Source: Verrucomicrobia bacterium UBA1200 (GTDB lineage Bacteria; Verrucomicrobiota; Kiritimatiellia; RFP12; UBA1067). From it: a DNA stretch of 64,000 nt. Both the position numbers and the translations under genes were made by a program. The notes below the pieces were generated by a model that saw nothing but the letters and a program-made list of their open reading frames with translations, did not search any database and was not told the origin of the DNA. Positions 35,961 to 45,043 of the stretch are shown here, in pieces. The stretch is taken from contig DBXY01000058.1 in NCBI GenBank assembly GCA_002309765.1, positions 10,641 to 74,640 on the forward strand, in the 5' to 3' direction. The stretch's first letter is position 1, and every line of letters starts with the position of its first letter.

Positions 35961-37364
35961 TTATTGGTAGAGTTGTTTAATCCGGTTCGCGATTTCCGTG
36001 TTCTCGTACATGCCGATAAAATGGTCGGCGTATTTTCCGGTGCTGGTGGTCAAAACCGGCAGCGCGGTATGCGAGCCCGAAGACCATCCCACACCCGATT
36101 TGTCGCTGATCAGCTTGCGGGCGGCATGGTGCAGTGAACCCTTGTTGAAACCGGCCTTCAACTGTTCGATCTCGTTCGGCCGCAAGAGCATCGGATTGCC
36201 TTTGGTACCGGCGTTGGCTTTGGCGAACTTCTCCCCCGCCGCCTTGTCGTCAGTGCCGCCTTCCTTGGCCTCGAACACAAAACCGAAATATTTGGTAAGC
36301 AAAGGCTTTGCGTCTTCAAACGAAAAATCCGGTTTCTCCTTTTTGGCCTTCCTCAGAATCCGGGCGAATTCGTCGGAGGAACACTTCTGGTGCACCAACC
36401 GATCCATGTGGAATGCGTAACCGGTACCGGCGAACCCCATCGCCATGCCGCCGGTCTCGTGGTCGCCGGTAACAATGAGTAAGGTTTCGTCGGCGTGTGC
36501 CTTGGCGAAGGCCAAGCCCACCTGAACCGCCTTGTCCAACGCCAGAACGTCACGCAGATTTGCGGCAGCGTCATTTGAGTGTCCGGAATGGTCAAGCGTA
36601 CCACCCTCGATCATCATGAAAAAGCCGTTGGGATTGTCCAGCAGTTCAATGCCTTTTTGGGTCAATTCCGCCAAAGAGGGATAAACCGAAAAATCGGTGT
36701 CAATGTCATAAGGCAACTCACCCTCGCAACAATGTACCCACACCTTGCCATCGCCGGGTTTTAGCGCGGTGAACCCCGGCTTGTCCCAAACCATCTTGTA
36801 ACCCACCTGCGCCGCCAACTCGTAAACGTTGCCCCGGTATTCCGGATCCTTCTTCTTGTCAAACGCTCCGTCCAGACCGCCGCCGGCGAAATATTCAAAA
36901 CCGGACGCGATCAAATCCAACCCGATCTGATAATACAAACCGCGATTTTTGCGGTGCGCGTAAAATCCCGCCGGAGTGGCGTGGCAAATCGTTACGGTGG
37001 TTACGATACCGACCTTCTGGCCGTTACGGTGGGCAACTTCGGCAACGGATTCAACCCGGTTGTTGTCTCCGTCCACCCCTAAAGCGCCGTTGTAGGTTTT
37101 GGACCCGCAGGCGATGGCGGTGGCGGCAGCCGCAGAATCGGTAATCAGCGAAGTTAGCGATCTGGTCCGCGTGGTGGCATGGTACGGCAACATATTCATA
37201 GCCAACTCGCCATGGTTGGCGTTACGGGCGAACTCCTCCGCCACCATCCGCTGCGGCGTGGACATTCCGTCGCCGATGTACAGAAAAACATACTTGGGCG
37301 GTGCGGCAAACGCCACCGCCACGGTAAAAGCCAAACAAACCCCTATAAACAGATTTTTCATCAA
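35961..37364 (-). CDS. Alkaline phosphatase
   Basis: 467 residues with signal peptide (MMKNLFIGVCLAFTVAVAFA). Metal and catalytic sites of the family are present: YIGDGMS (D32), LITDSAAAATAIACG (nucleophile S77), CHATPAGFYAHR, IEGGTLDHSGHSNDA, VTGDHETGGMA, and SSGSHTALPV near the end. Closest in layout to PhoB/PhoA-type bacterial phosphatases. Acts in the periplasm or at the surface, releasing phosphate from monoesters. It has its own predicted promoter and leads a two-gene unit with YibE/F. No Pho box was recognised, so phosphate control is not shown. Confidence 0.93.
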   Translation of the reverse strand: MMKNLFIGVCLAFTVAVAFAAPPKYVFLYIGDGMSTPQRMVAEEFARNANHGELAMNMLPYHATTRTRSLTSLITDSAAAATAIACGSKTYNGALGVDGDNNRVESVAEVAHRNGQKVGIVTTVTICHATPAGFYAHRKNRGLYYQIGLDLIASGFEYFAGGGLDGAFDKKKDPEYRGNVYELAAQVGYKMVWDKPGFTALKPGDGKVWVHCCEGELPYDIDTDFSVYPSLAELTQKGIELLDNPNGFFMMIEGGTLDHSGHSNDAAANLRDVLALDKAVQVGLAFAKAHADETLLIVTGDHETGGMAMGFAGTGYAFHMDRLVHQKCSSDEFARILRKAKKEKPDFSFEDAKPLLTKYFGFVFEAKEGGTDDKAAGEKFAKANAGTKGNPMLLRPNEIEQLKAGFNKGSLHHAARKLISDKSGVGWSSGSHTALPVLTTSTGKYADHFIGMYENTEIANRIKQLYQ

Positions 37365-37391
37365 CAGTCTCCATCAGTTGAATTTCATAAT

Positions 37392-37420
37392 AATTTACCA
37401 AAAATTCCCCTGCAAGTCAA
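37392..37420 (-). promoter_or_regulatory. Predicted sigma70 promoter of the alkaline phosphatase
   Basis: On the minus strand: TTGACT, 17-base spacer, TAAATT, about 30 bases before the ATG, in the 131-base gap after manC. Confidence 0.5.
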
Positions 37421-37495
37421 ACCGCCAATTTTCAGCCCAAAAGGTTGCAAATGTCACAAAAGGCGAAAAAAGGCCGTCATATCCGCTGGGGATTG

Positions 37496-38581
37496 CTAAA
37501 CGAACTTTTCGCCATCGGGGCGGGAAGCGATTTTCCCGACTAGCTGCTTTAATTGGCCCAGCTGGTTACGGGGGCAAACCAGCGTAGCATTCGCGGTGTT
37601 CACCACCACCAGATCGGAAACGCCAATCAACGCGGTCAGGCGGCCTTCCGACACCATGATATTATTCCGGGAATCCAGCGGCACGCACTCGCCAACCGCC
37701 ACGTTGCCGTTATCGTCGGCCGGGAAATGTTCCGCAACCGCCGTCCAGGATCCCACATCGTCCCAGCCGAACTCCCCTCGGGCCATAATGATGTTCTTCA
37801 CATGTTCCATCACCGCGTAATCGATGGAGATGGCCCGCAACGGCGGATACGCCTCGCGAAGCAAACCCGGAATTGGGTCCAACCCGTCCAATTCCGCCAC
37901 CCGATCGGAAAGCGCGGCCAGATCCGGAGCGTGTTCGGCCAATGCCGACCGCATTACCGAAGCTTTCCAAATGAACATCCCCGCATTCCAGAAATATTTC
38001 CCCGAAGCCACATAACCGGCGGCGGTCCCGGCATCCGGCTTTTCCACAAAACGCAAGGCGCGGTTAAAACAAGTCGGCAAATCGGCAGGAACAGCGTCGC
38101 CCGTCTCAATGTATCCGAATGTGGTGGCGGGATAAGTCGGTTTGATGCCAATTGTTACAATCGCGTCATGGTTGGCGGCTACCGCCACCGCGTCGGCAAG
38201 CGTCCGGCGGAAAATATCCACTTCACCCATCAGCTGGTCGGCGGTCAGGATACAAACGATCCCGTCGGGATTTAGTTGACGCACCATGCCGCAAGCCACG
38301 GCAATCGCCGCTGCAGTGTCGCGCTTACAGGGTTCCCCAACGATGTTGCGACGCGGGACTCCCGTCGCGGCCGCAATGGTGTCTGGCACCAAGCGTTCGG
38401 CGGTGATAATGAAAATGCGGTCGGGCGGTATCAACGGCGACACCCGTTCCACCGCCTGAGTAAGCAGTGCCTTACCGCCAAAAAGCGTGACAAACTGTTT
38501 AGGACGCGCTTTAGTGCTTAACGGCCAGAAACGCTCGCCACTGCCGCCCGCCAAAATCACCACATAAGCATTTTTATCCAT
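37496..38581 (-). CDS. manC: Mannose-1-phosphate guanylyltransferase
   Basis: 361 residues; nucleotidyltransferase opening VVILAGGSGERFWPLSTKARPKQF, then EPCKRDTAAAIAVACG, YIETG, RFVEKPDAGTAAGYVASGKYFWNAGMFIWKAS and GEFGWDDVGSWTAV, all typical of GDP-mannose pyrophosphorylase. The C-terminal phosphomannose isomerase domain of bifunctional AlgA/ManC is absent, so this is the short monofunctional form. It makes GDP-mannose for glycans or glycolipids in the cytoplasm. Last gene of a long minus-strand run, 27 bases after the ketoacyl-synthase-like gene. Confidence 0.93.
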   Translation of the reverse strand: MDKNAYVVILAGGSGERFWPLSTKARPKQFVTLFGGKALLTQAVERVSPLIPPDRIFIITAERLVPDTIAAATGVPRRNIVGEPCKRDTAAAIAVACGMVRQLNPDGIVCILTADQLMGEVDIFRRTLADAVAVAANHDAIVTIGIKPTYPATTFGYIETGDAVPADLPTCFNRALRFVEKPDAGTAAGYVASGKYFWNAGMFIWKASVMRSALAEHAPDLAALSDRVAELDGLDPIPGLLREAYPPLRAISIDYAVMEHVKNIIMARGEFGWDDVGSWTAVAEHFPADDNGNVAVGECVPLDSRNNIMVSEGRLTALIGVSDLVVVNTANATLVCPRNQLGQLKQLVGKIASRPDGEKFV

Positions 38582-38608
38582 AACCGTCCCCCATTACCCA
38601 ACACGGCT

Positions 38609-39211
38609 TCAGCCGCAACGAGTAAGTGTCAGATACCGCCCTTTTAAAATTTGTTTTTCACCCGTGAAAAAGCCGACCGCGTCAGAATAATCCAACGGCG
38701 CTCCGGTCGCGCCAAGCCCTGAAAAATCGGTGCGAATCTCAGCGCCGCCCCGACCAACCGGAGCGAAATGCGCGGCGCAACCGTAACCGCCGCCGGTTTC
38801 CTCGGCGTAAATCCAAACGCACTCGCCGCCGTACATCAAAGCGTCCAACAGCCCCGCCTCAACGGTTTCCTCGCCTGCCGCCAACGCGGTGTACGGCTCA
38901 ACATTCCCGGTAAAAATCGACCACAATCCCGGCGCGGCGTTGTAAACCGACGAACTGAATTTGCCGGGCGACACCTCGCCAGTCGCGTTAAAAAGCTCCA
39001 CTTGCCGGCGGGTCAAAGTATCCTCGCCATCCCGCGAGGAAAAGAACACCGGCAATTTGGCAGCGGCCTCTCCCAACGCATGGCCCAAGGCAAAAGTCCC
39101 GCGCTGCAACAGCGAAAGCCGACGGCGGTTTAACGGCGGGACAAAGGAAACATCCGGCGTTTCCCCGGGCTTCCATTGCGCAAAACTAACCACCGAAAAA
39201 CGATCCGACAT
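38609..39211 (-). CDS. Ketoacyl-synthase-like partner (chain-length-factor type)
   Basis: 200 residues. The block PVFFSSRDGEDTLTRRQVELFNATGEVSPGKFSSSVYNAAPGLWSIFTGN, then AAGEETVEAGLLDAL, is the pattern of the Ketoacyl-synt_2 domain (beta-ketoacyl synthase N-terminal-like), found as a companion of FabF-type enzymes in aryl polyene clusters. The active-site cysteine of true synthases is missing, so it is probably non-catalytic. It starts one base after the stop of the ketoacyl synthase gene (TAGTATG), so the two are translated together and may form a heterodimer. Confidence 0.75.
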   Translation of the reverse strand: MSDRFSVVSFAQWKPGETPDVSFVPPLNRRRLSLLQRGTFALGHALGEAAAKLPVFFSSRDGEDTLTRRQVELFNATGEVSPGKFSSSVYNAAPGLWSIFTGNVEPYTALAAGEETVEAGLLDALMYGGECVWIYAEETGGGYGCAAHFAPVGRGGAEIRTDFSGLGATGAPLDYSDAVGFFTGEKQILKGRYLTLTRCG

Positions 39212-39212
39212 A

Positions 39213-40436
39213 CTAAGCCCGTTTGAAAATCAATGATGTGTTGACTCCGCCAAAAGCGAAGTTGTTGGTGGCCACATAACCGGACTGGAAACTCCGTCCG
39301 CCACCAGTAATGAAATCCAACTCCCCGCACCGCTCGTCAGGTTCGGTCAGATTTAGGTTAGGCGCATACCAGTCGTTACGCATCATCTCGATCGAAAGAA
39401 TCGCCTCCAGCGAACCGCAAGCACCCAAGGTGTGGCCGGTATAATTCTTGATGGTACTGACCGGGGTATGCGCCCCGTACACCGCCGCCGTAGCGGTGCC
39501 TTCGGCAATATCGCCCTGATCGGTGGCGGTGCCGTGGGCGTTGACGTAACCCACCGCCGAAGCATCCAACCCGGCATCGTCCAACGCCATCCGCAACGCG
39601 GCGGCCATGGTTTCCCGATTCGGTTGGGTTATGTGCCGCCCGTCAGTGTTGGTACCGAAACCGACCACTTCCGCCAAAATTTCCGCTCCGCGCGCCAAAG
39701 CGTGCTCACGCTCCTCAAGCACCAAAGTTGCGGCACCTTCGCCGATTACTAAACCGTCGCGGTTGCGGTCAAAAGCCCGCGGGGTAAGTTCTGGAGAATC
39801 GTTGCAGCGGCTGGTGGCGAATAGCGTGTCGAACACCGCAACCTGGGTGGGGCTGAACTCTTCGCCGCCGCCGGCGATCATAATCTCCTGAAGCCCAAAC
39901 TTAATCGCCTCGTATGACAACCCGACCGCCAGACTGCCGGAGGTACAGGCGGTACCGGTGGGCAACAACCGCCCCGTGGTACCAAAATGGACGGATAGGT
40001 TCACCGCCGCCGTTTGCGGCATCATCTTGATGTAGGTGTTGCTGGTGACGTTTTTCACCTCGCCATCGGTAACCACGGTAAAGAAATCGGCTATCGCATC
40101 CACACTGCCGGACGATGAGCCATAAGCCACGCCAAGCCGCCCGCCCCGCAGTTCAGGACTCTCCGCCAGCCCGGCCTGTTCCAACGCCTGTTCGGTGGCG
40201 TTAAGCGCCATCACGGAAACACGGCCCATGGAACGGATAACCTTGCGGGTATAACGTTCCGGATAGACGAAATTATCGATCGGGGCGCAAAGCTGCGTCT
40301 GCAATCCTTTGATCCGCGCCAATTCGTCGGAACATCTCACCACGTTTTTAGGCACTTTGAGGCGGTTGAAAGCCGAAGCCACATCCAACCCCAACGCACT
40401 CACCACCCCGTAACCGGTCACCACAACGCGACGCAT
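39213..40436 (-). CDS. Beta-ketoacyl-ACP synthase, FabF-like
   Basis: 407 residues from ATG 40436, chosen because AAGGAG lies 9 bases upstream (only 3 from the ATG at 40442). A complete catalytic triad is visible: C164 in GTACTSGSLAVG, H301 in NAHGTATDQGD and H335 in NYTGHTLGACG. The opening RRVVVTGYGVVSALG and the end NNFAFGGVNTSLIF are standard for KAS II. It condenses malonyl-ACP with acyl-ACP. The tight pairing with a Ketoacyl-synt_2 gene suggests a special polyene or unusual acyl chain instead of housekeeping fatty acid synthesis. Confidence 0.88.
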   Translation of the reverse strand: MRRVVVTGYGVVSALGLDVASAFNRLKVPKNVVRCSDELARIKGLQTQLCAPIDNFVYPERYTRKVIRSMGRVSVMALNATEQALEQAGLAESPELRGGRLGVAYGSSSGSVDAIADFFTVVTDGEVKNVTSNTYIKMMPQTAAVNLSVHFGTTGRLLPTGTACTSGSLAVGLSYEAIKFGLQEIMIAGGGEEFSPTQVAVFDTLFATSRCNDSPELTPRAFDRNRDGLVIGEGAATLVLEEREHALARGAEILAEVVGFGTNTDGRHITQPNRETMAAALRMALDDAGLDASAVGYVNAHGTATDQGDIAEGTATAAVYGAHTPVSTIKNYTGHTLGACGSLEAILSIEMMRNDWYAPNLNLTEPDERCGELDFITGGGRSFQSGYVATNNFAFGGVNTSLIFKRA

Positions 40437-40454
40437 CGACATACTCTCCTTGCG

Positions 40455-41657
40455 TTAAATCAGATGGCCCATCTTGTCCCGTTTGGTTTCAAGATAGTGG
40501 CGATCAAACTGGTTCGGTTCAATAACAATCGGTACCCGCTCGGCGATATTTAAGCCGTAACCGACCAAACCGATAATCTTGCGCGGATTGTTGGTCATAA
40601 GCCGAATATCGCTCAACCCCAAATCAGACAGTATCTGCGCCCCGACGCCGTAATCGCGCAAATCCGGGGCGAACCCAAGCTTAAGGTTGGCCTCCACCGT
40701 GTCCAAACCGTGTTCCTGAAGTTTATACGCATGCAGTTTATTGGCCAACCCGATGCCGCGCCCTTCCTGACGCATATAAAGCAACACCCCGCGCCCTTCT
40801 TTGGCAATCATCGACATCGCTCCGTGCAACTGGTTCCCGCAATCGCAACGGCATGATCCAAACACATCGCCGGTGAAGCATTCGCTGTGGACCCGCACCA
40901 ATGGCGGCGGATTGCCGCGCAAATCCCCCATAATCAGGGCCAGATGTTGCAAACCGTCAGGTTGCGATTGATACATCCGCAACCGGAAATGACCATAGAC
41001 GGTGGGCATATCCACCTCTTCGACCATTGAAATCAACCGTTCGTTGCGGCGGCGATACGCGATTAAATCCGCGATGCTGCATAGTTTCAGCCCGAACCGG
41101 TCCGCCACTTTGCGCACATCCGGCAACCGGGCCATCAGACCGTCGTCCTTCATGATTTCGCAGCACAACCCGCAAGGCTTCAGCCCCGCCAAACGCATCA
41201 AATCAACCGTGGCTTCGGTGTGGCCGGCCCGTTGTAACACCCCACCCGGCCGCGCCTCCAGCGGAAACATGTGGCCTGGGCGGCGGAACTCATCCGGCGA
41301 CACATCGTCGCGTACGCAATTCAACGCGGTTATGGAACGCTCTTCGGCGGAAATCCCGGTACGGGTGGAAATGTGGTCGATTGAAACCGTGAACGCGGTG
41401 CTGTGGTTGTCGGTGTTTTCCTCCACCATCTGGCGCAAGTCCAACCGCCGAGTCATTTCCGCGGTCATCGGCATACAGATCAACCCCTTGGCATGAGTGG
41501 CCATGAAATTGATGTTTTCCAGCGTGGCGAATTCGGCGGCGCAAATCATGTCACCTTCGTTTTCACGATCTTTGTCATCCGTGACCAAAATTATCCGGCC
41601 CTTGCGAAGTTCTTCCAGGCAATCTTCTACCGAATCGAAACTATCATCATTGTTCAT
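40455..41657 (-). CDS. ribBA: Bifunctional DHBP synthase / GTP cyclohydrolase II
   Basis: 400 residues from ATG 41657 (AGGGGATG upstream). The RibB half (about 1-205) has VTDDKDRENEGD, RPGHMFPL and RAGHTEATVDLMRLAGL; the RibA half (about 215-400) has RVHSECFTGDVFGSCRCDCG with the three zinc cysteines, YMRQEGRGIGLANKL and DLRDYGVGAQIL. It makes the two precursors of riboflavin from ribulose 5-phosphate and GTP. No other rib gene is in the window and no FMN riboswitch was seen before it; it sits inside a long run of unrelated genes. Confidence 0.95.
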   Translation of the reverse strand: MNNDDSFDSVEDCLEELRKGRIILVTDDKDRENEGDMICAAEFATLENINFMATHAKGLICMPMTAEMTRRLDLRQMVEENTDNHSTAFTVSIDHISTRTGISAEERSITALNCVRDDVSPDEFRRPGHMFPLEARPGGVLQRAGHTEATVDLMRLAGLKPCGLCCEIMKDDGLMARLPDVRKVADRFGLKLCSIADLIAYRRRNERLISMVEEVDMPTVYGHFRLRMYQSQPDGLQHLALIMGDLRGNPPPLVRVHSECFTGDVFGSCRCDCGNQLHGAMSMIAKEGRGVLLYMRQEGRGIGLANKLHAYKLQEHGLDTVEANLKLGFAPDLRDYGVGAQILSDLGLSDIRLMTNNPRKIIGLVGYGLNIAERVPIVIEPNQFDRHYLETKRDKMGHLI

Positions 41658-41667
41658 TTCGCATCCC

Positions 41668-43500
41668 CTACTCAAAGAAGGCGGCGGACAACACCCCAAC
41701 CGCTTCGGCGTCCAAAACGAAAACCAGATTCTGTCCCCTCAGCAGCGCGAAACGTCCGCCGTCCGAGGTCTCGCCGCCCAACGCCAATATCTTGCGTACC
41801 GCATCTTCGGCATCCACATCCACACTGACGGTCATCCATGGCTGACGCAAACCGCACCGGTCGAGATCATCGGCGGCAACACCCAGCTTTTCCACCCGAA
41901 CGGCGCGGAGATTAGCCAACAAACCGGCGAACCGGTCAAAATTCTTACGGTTCAACGTCCTTTCCACCGTCGCTGGTTTCCACGGCGAATTGGCATCGGT
42001 TCTTTCCACCTGCTCCGAAACGCTATCACCGTAACTGCGGATTATCCGTCGCAAACTGGCCGGATCCAACGCCAGCACCTGTTTGTCGTGAAGCGAATTA
42101 AGTCCATCGCCAGTCAGCAGCGCCGCTGGGAAATTGGTTTGCGCGATACGATAATAAACCGGATTTCCGGCGAAAGCCAACAACAGCGTGTCCGGCTCGG
42201 CCGTATCATTGGACACCGTAAAATCCCACTCGCGTTGGTCGTCGGCGACCTTGAACGTCACTTTATGTTTGGCAGCAAATTCTTCGGGGATGTCGGGGGA
42301 TGTCTCATTGCGCGGAGAGGTTCCGGAAGCCTTGAGGCTCAACAGACCGGAAACCGCCTCACGGACGGCGGACTGGTCGGCGCGGCCCGGCAACGGCGAT
42401 TCCAACTGCCAAACCCCGCCGGTCTGAGTCATCGCGAAATCCGTATCGTCCATGGTCACGCGAAGTTTGGTCAACCCGCTCTTGAGTTCGGGGAAGAGCG
42501 ACCAATCCCGCAATTCGTCCGGGGAAACCCGAAAGACCTCCGCGACCCGGTTGGAAACCACACCGATTGAACGCCCGCCGTCCATCAACACGTATGTGCA
42601 ATTCGGGCGGTCCGCCGAAGCGGAACCAAACACCCAACGCACCGGGTTATCGGATTGTTCCTGTTGGACTTGGACAAAAACGCCGCGCTCCTCGTCCAAC
42701 CCGTACAGTCCCCGCCGGGTCTCCAAAGTCGCATTCTGCTGTTTACCGTCCGATTCGGCCGTCGCAGCGGGCCAGACGAAACTTTCCGAGCGGGCGGTTT
42801 CCACCGCTTCCAGCATCATTGCCACCCGCGTTTCCATTGCCACCGCCGATGACGGTTGGCGCAACATCCAACGATTGCCTTCCCGCTGCAGACTGACGAA
42901 CGGGCGGCCCGGCGAGCGAATCTCAATCGACTTGATCCGTCCCGCCAACGGGTTAAGCAAACGGCGGACACGCAAATCATCCGCCGTGACTGGCAGCACG
43001 TTAAAAAGCGAGGCGGGTAGAATCAACACCTGGTTATGTTCCCCGAGTCGCGCGTACACTCCGGATTTAGAAGGGGTGAAAGTTCCGAAAGCCACCGTCA
43101 TCAAGGTCTTGCCGGCGTTAATCGTCACCTTCGCTTTCGGCGGTGCCAGACCGAACTCCAACAGCGAAAGCCCGCGGCGGCGCAACTCGTCGAAAAACAG
43201 CGCGTCCTCCACTTTTGCGTCTTCAAAACTATCCAACAGCCGCTGGACAACCGAACCGTCGGCAGCCGCCACGAACGGTTCCAGCAACTCCCAGCCGTCG
43301 TCACTCCGCAACAGCGAAAACCTTTCCGTGCCACGACTGACCGACAACCCGTCCGCGTTGTCCAAAGGCGAATCCACCAACATCACGCGGGTTTCATTCT
43401 CAGCCGGCAGCCACCGGAACCCCTTGCGGGTATACCACAGCACCGCCAAACAGAACGCGATACCGATTAAAAACAGGATGATTATTCTCCGGTTGCCCAT
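41668..43500 (-). CDS. DUF4340 membrane-anchored protein
   Basis: 610 residues. One N-terminal membrane segment (IIILFLIGIAFCLAVLWYT), then repeated DUF4340-like beta/alpha units (ERFSLLRSDDGWELLEPFVAAADGSVVQRLLDSF; FAMTQTGGVWQLESPLPGRADQSAVREAVSGLLSLKA), each with the x-x-W-x-L-x-x-P and downstream helix pattern. It starts 3 bases after the GldG-like stop. DUF4340 proteins accompany GldF/GldG-type ABC systems in many bacteria and probably form their periplasmic part. Function unknown. Confidence 0.82.
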   Translation of the reverse strand: MGNRRIIILFLIGIAFCLAVLWYTRKGFRWLPAENETRVMLVDSPLDNADGLSVSRGTERFSLLRSDDGWELLEPFVAAADGSVVQRLLDSFEDAKVEDALFFDELRRRGLSLLEFGLAPPKAKVTINAGKTLMTVAFGTFTPSKSGVYARLGEHNQVLILPASLFNVLPVTADDLRVRRLLNPLAGRIKSIEIRSPGRPFVSLQREGNRWMLRQPSSAVAMETRVAMMLEAVETARSESFVWPAATAESDGKQQNATLETRRGLYGLDEERGVFVQVQQEQSDNPVRWVFGSASADRPNCTYVLMDGGRSIGVVSNRVAEVFRVSPDELRDWSLFPELKSGLTKLRVTMDDTDFAMTQTGGVWQLESPLPGRADQSAVREAVSGLLSLKASGTSPRNETSPDIPEEFAAKHKVTFKVADDQREWDFTVSNDTAEPDTLLLAFAGNPVYYRIAQTNFPAALLTGDGLNSLHDKQVLALDPASLRRIIRSYGDSVSEQVERTDANSPWKPATVERTLNRKNFDRFAGLLANLRAVRVEKLGVAADDLDRCGLRQPWMTVSVDVDAEDAVRKILALGGETSDGGRFALLRGQNLVFVLDAEAVGVLSAAFFE

Positions 43501-43503
43501 CGT

Positions 43504-45039
43504 TTACCGTCTCCTGCTGATTAATGAATAGAACCAGAAAACCCCGAGCAACCCCAAGGGCAAAAACAGCGAAGCCGCCAGCGTTAACGACATCCACTCC
43601 CGGCGCGACATCCCGGTGAACAGGGTAGCGTCACCGCCCAGAGACGGCGCGGTTCCGGTCTCCACCCCCGCCAACCACGCGACAGCGTTTACAAACAAAT
43701 CACGGTTGGCGTTGGCACGTGATGCCAACACCCCGTTCATAACAAAATCATGCTCGCCAAAAACGCAAATGCGGGTCGGACGGAACGCCACATCGCTAGC
43801 GACGTTGCCGCCCCATTCCACGGCAGCCGCCATCGCGACGGGACCGGGAAGATCGCGCGCCGGGTCAAACACCCGCGGCCGAGCTTCGGGTTCTGATTCC
43901 CCCCATCCGTCATCATCGCTCAAAGTCAACAGCGTAACCTTGGGGCGATCCAGCCCGATGGTAACCTCCTGGCGCACGGCGACACAAAGCGGATGACCGA
44001 AAACCACCGAAACGCCCGACAAGTCGCGGGTTACGTAGTGATCGCCGAAACGGGTGCAATACACTTCGTCACCGGTAAGGGTCTTGCCGCTTACCGCAAT
44101 TTTATCGGTAAGCTCCACACCCCATTGCGACATCAGCGGCTTGAAATTGTTTTCCGCCGAGGGGTTCAACAACAGCAACAGCCTTCCGCCGCGCTGGAGA
44201 TAAGTCGACAAAATGTCCAACTCTCTGGCCGTGAACGCTTTGCGCGGACCGGCTGCCACCAGGACGCTGCAATCGGCCGGCACCGTATCGTGACCCGGCA
44301 ACGCAAGTTCCCGCAACTCGAAACCGTCACGGGCCACCTCGCGGGCTACCGTTGAGAAACCGTAAATGGAATCGTAATCGTCCATCCGCGCTTCGCCGTG
44401 GCCGGTCAGCCAATACACTACAGTTCGCTCGTTGGGCAACGCCAGACGGGCAATCGCCGAAGCGCAAACGCTTTCACCGCGAAAAATTCCCAAATCGCGT
44501 CCGGCGCGCTTGGTTTCCCACGGCATCCGGTTATCACGGTTATCGGGATTGTCAGAATTACCCGGCCCCATCAACGCCGACTTTTCGGTAAGCATATCAT
44601 CCAGCGTAACCACCACCCGACGGCGCTGGCGCTCGAAAACCAAGGCATTTTCCGGGATATTCTGCGAAGTCAGCTGGCTGGCCCGAGCGAGATCCCAATG
44701 CGGATCCACGTATTCCACCCGAATCTCCGCACCTGCGACGCGGCGCGATGCCGCGCTCAAACCGCGGAGCAATCTGGATACCGGGCGGAACATCGGATGG
44801 CGGCGATCCATAAAACACGCCACCCGGATGCTGCCTTGGCTTTCGGAAAGCATCCTGCTGGTGCGGGCGGACACACTGAGCAAATGATCGACCGGGTTTT
44901 CCCAAGTGAAGTTTACCCGGTACGCTACCGTGACCAAAAGTACCGTAAGCGCCGCACCAAGGATAACCGCCAAAACGGAGGAGGCGCGAAGCATTCCATA
45001 GTTCTGACCGCCCGGCGCGGCGGTTTTTCCTGATTTCAT
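43504..45039 (-). CDS. GldG-like ABC auxiliary membrane protein
   Basis: 511 residues. A membrane segment near the N-terminus (ASSVLAVILGAALTVLLVTVAYRV), a large periplasmic part containing RTVVYWLTGHGEARMDDYD and VLVAAGPRKAFTARELDILSTYLQRGGRLLLLLNP, and a C-terminal membrane segment ending YSLISRRR. This is the layout of GldG/IFT52-like proteins of uncharacterised ABC transporters (gliding motility in Bacteroidota). It starts 4 bases after the permease stop. Gliding itself is not implied; homologs are common in non-gliding bacteria. Confidence 0.82.
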   Translation of the reverse strand: MKSGKTAAPGGQNYGMLRASSVLAVILGAALTVLLVTVAYRVNFTWENPVDHLLSVSARTSRMLSESQGSIRVACFMDRRHPMFRPVSRLLRGLSAASRRVAGAEIRVEYVDPHWDLARASQLTSQNIPENALVFERQRRRVVVTLDDMLTEKSALMGPGNSDNPDNRDNRMPWETKRAGRDLGIFRGESVCASAIARLALPNERTVVYWLTGHGEARMDDYDSIYGFSTVAREVARDGFELRELALPGHDTVPADCSVLVAAGPRKAFTARELDILSTYLQRGGRLLLLLNPSAENNFKPLMSQWGVELTDKIAVSGKTLTGDEVYCTRFGDHYVTRDLSGVSVVFGHPLCVAVRQEVTIGLDRPKVTLLTLSDDDGWGESEPEARPRVFDPARDLPGPVAMAAAVEWGGNVASDVAFRPTRICVFGEHDFVMNGVLASRANANRDLFVNAVAWLAGVETGTAPSLGGDATLFTGMSRREWMSLTLAASLFLPLGLLGVFWFYSLISRRR

Positions 45040-45043
45040 CGCG

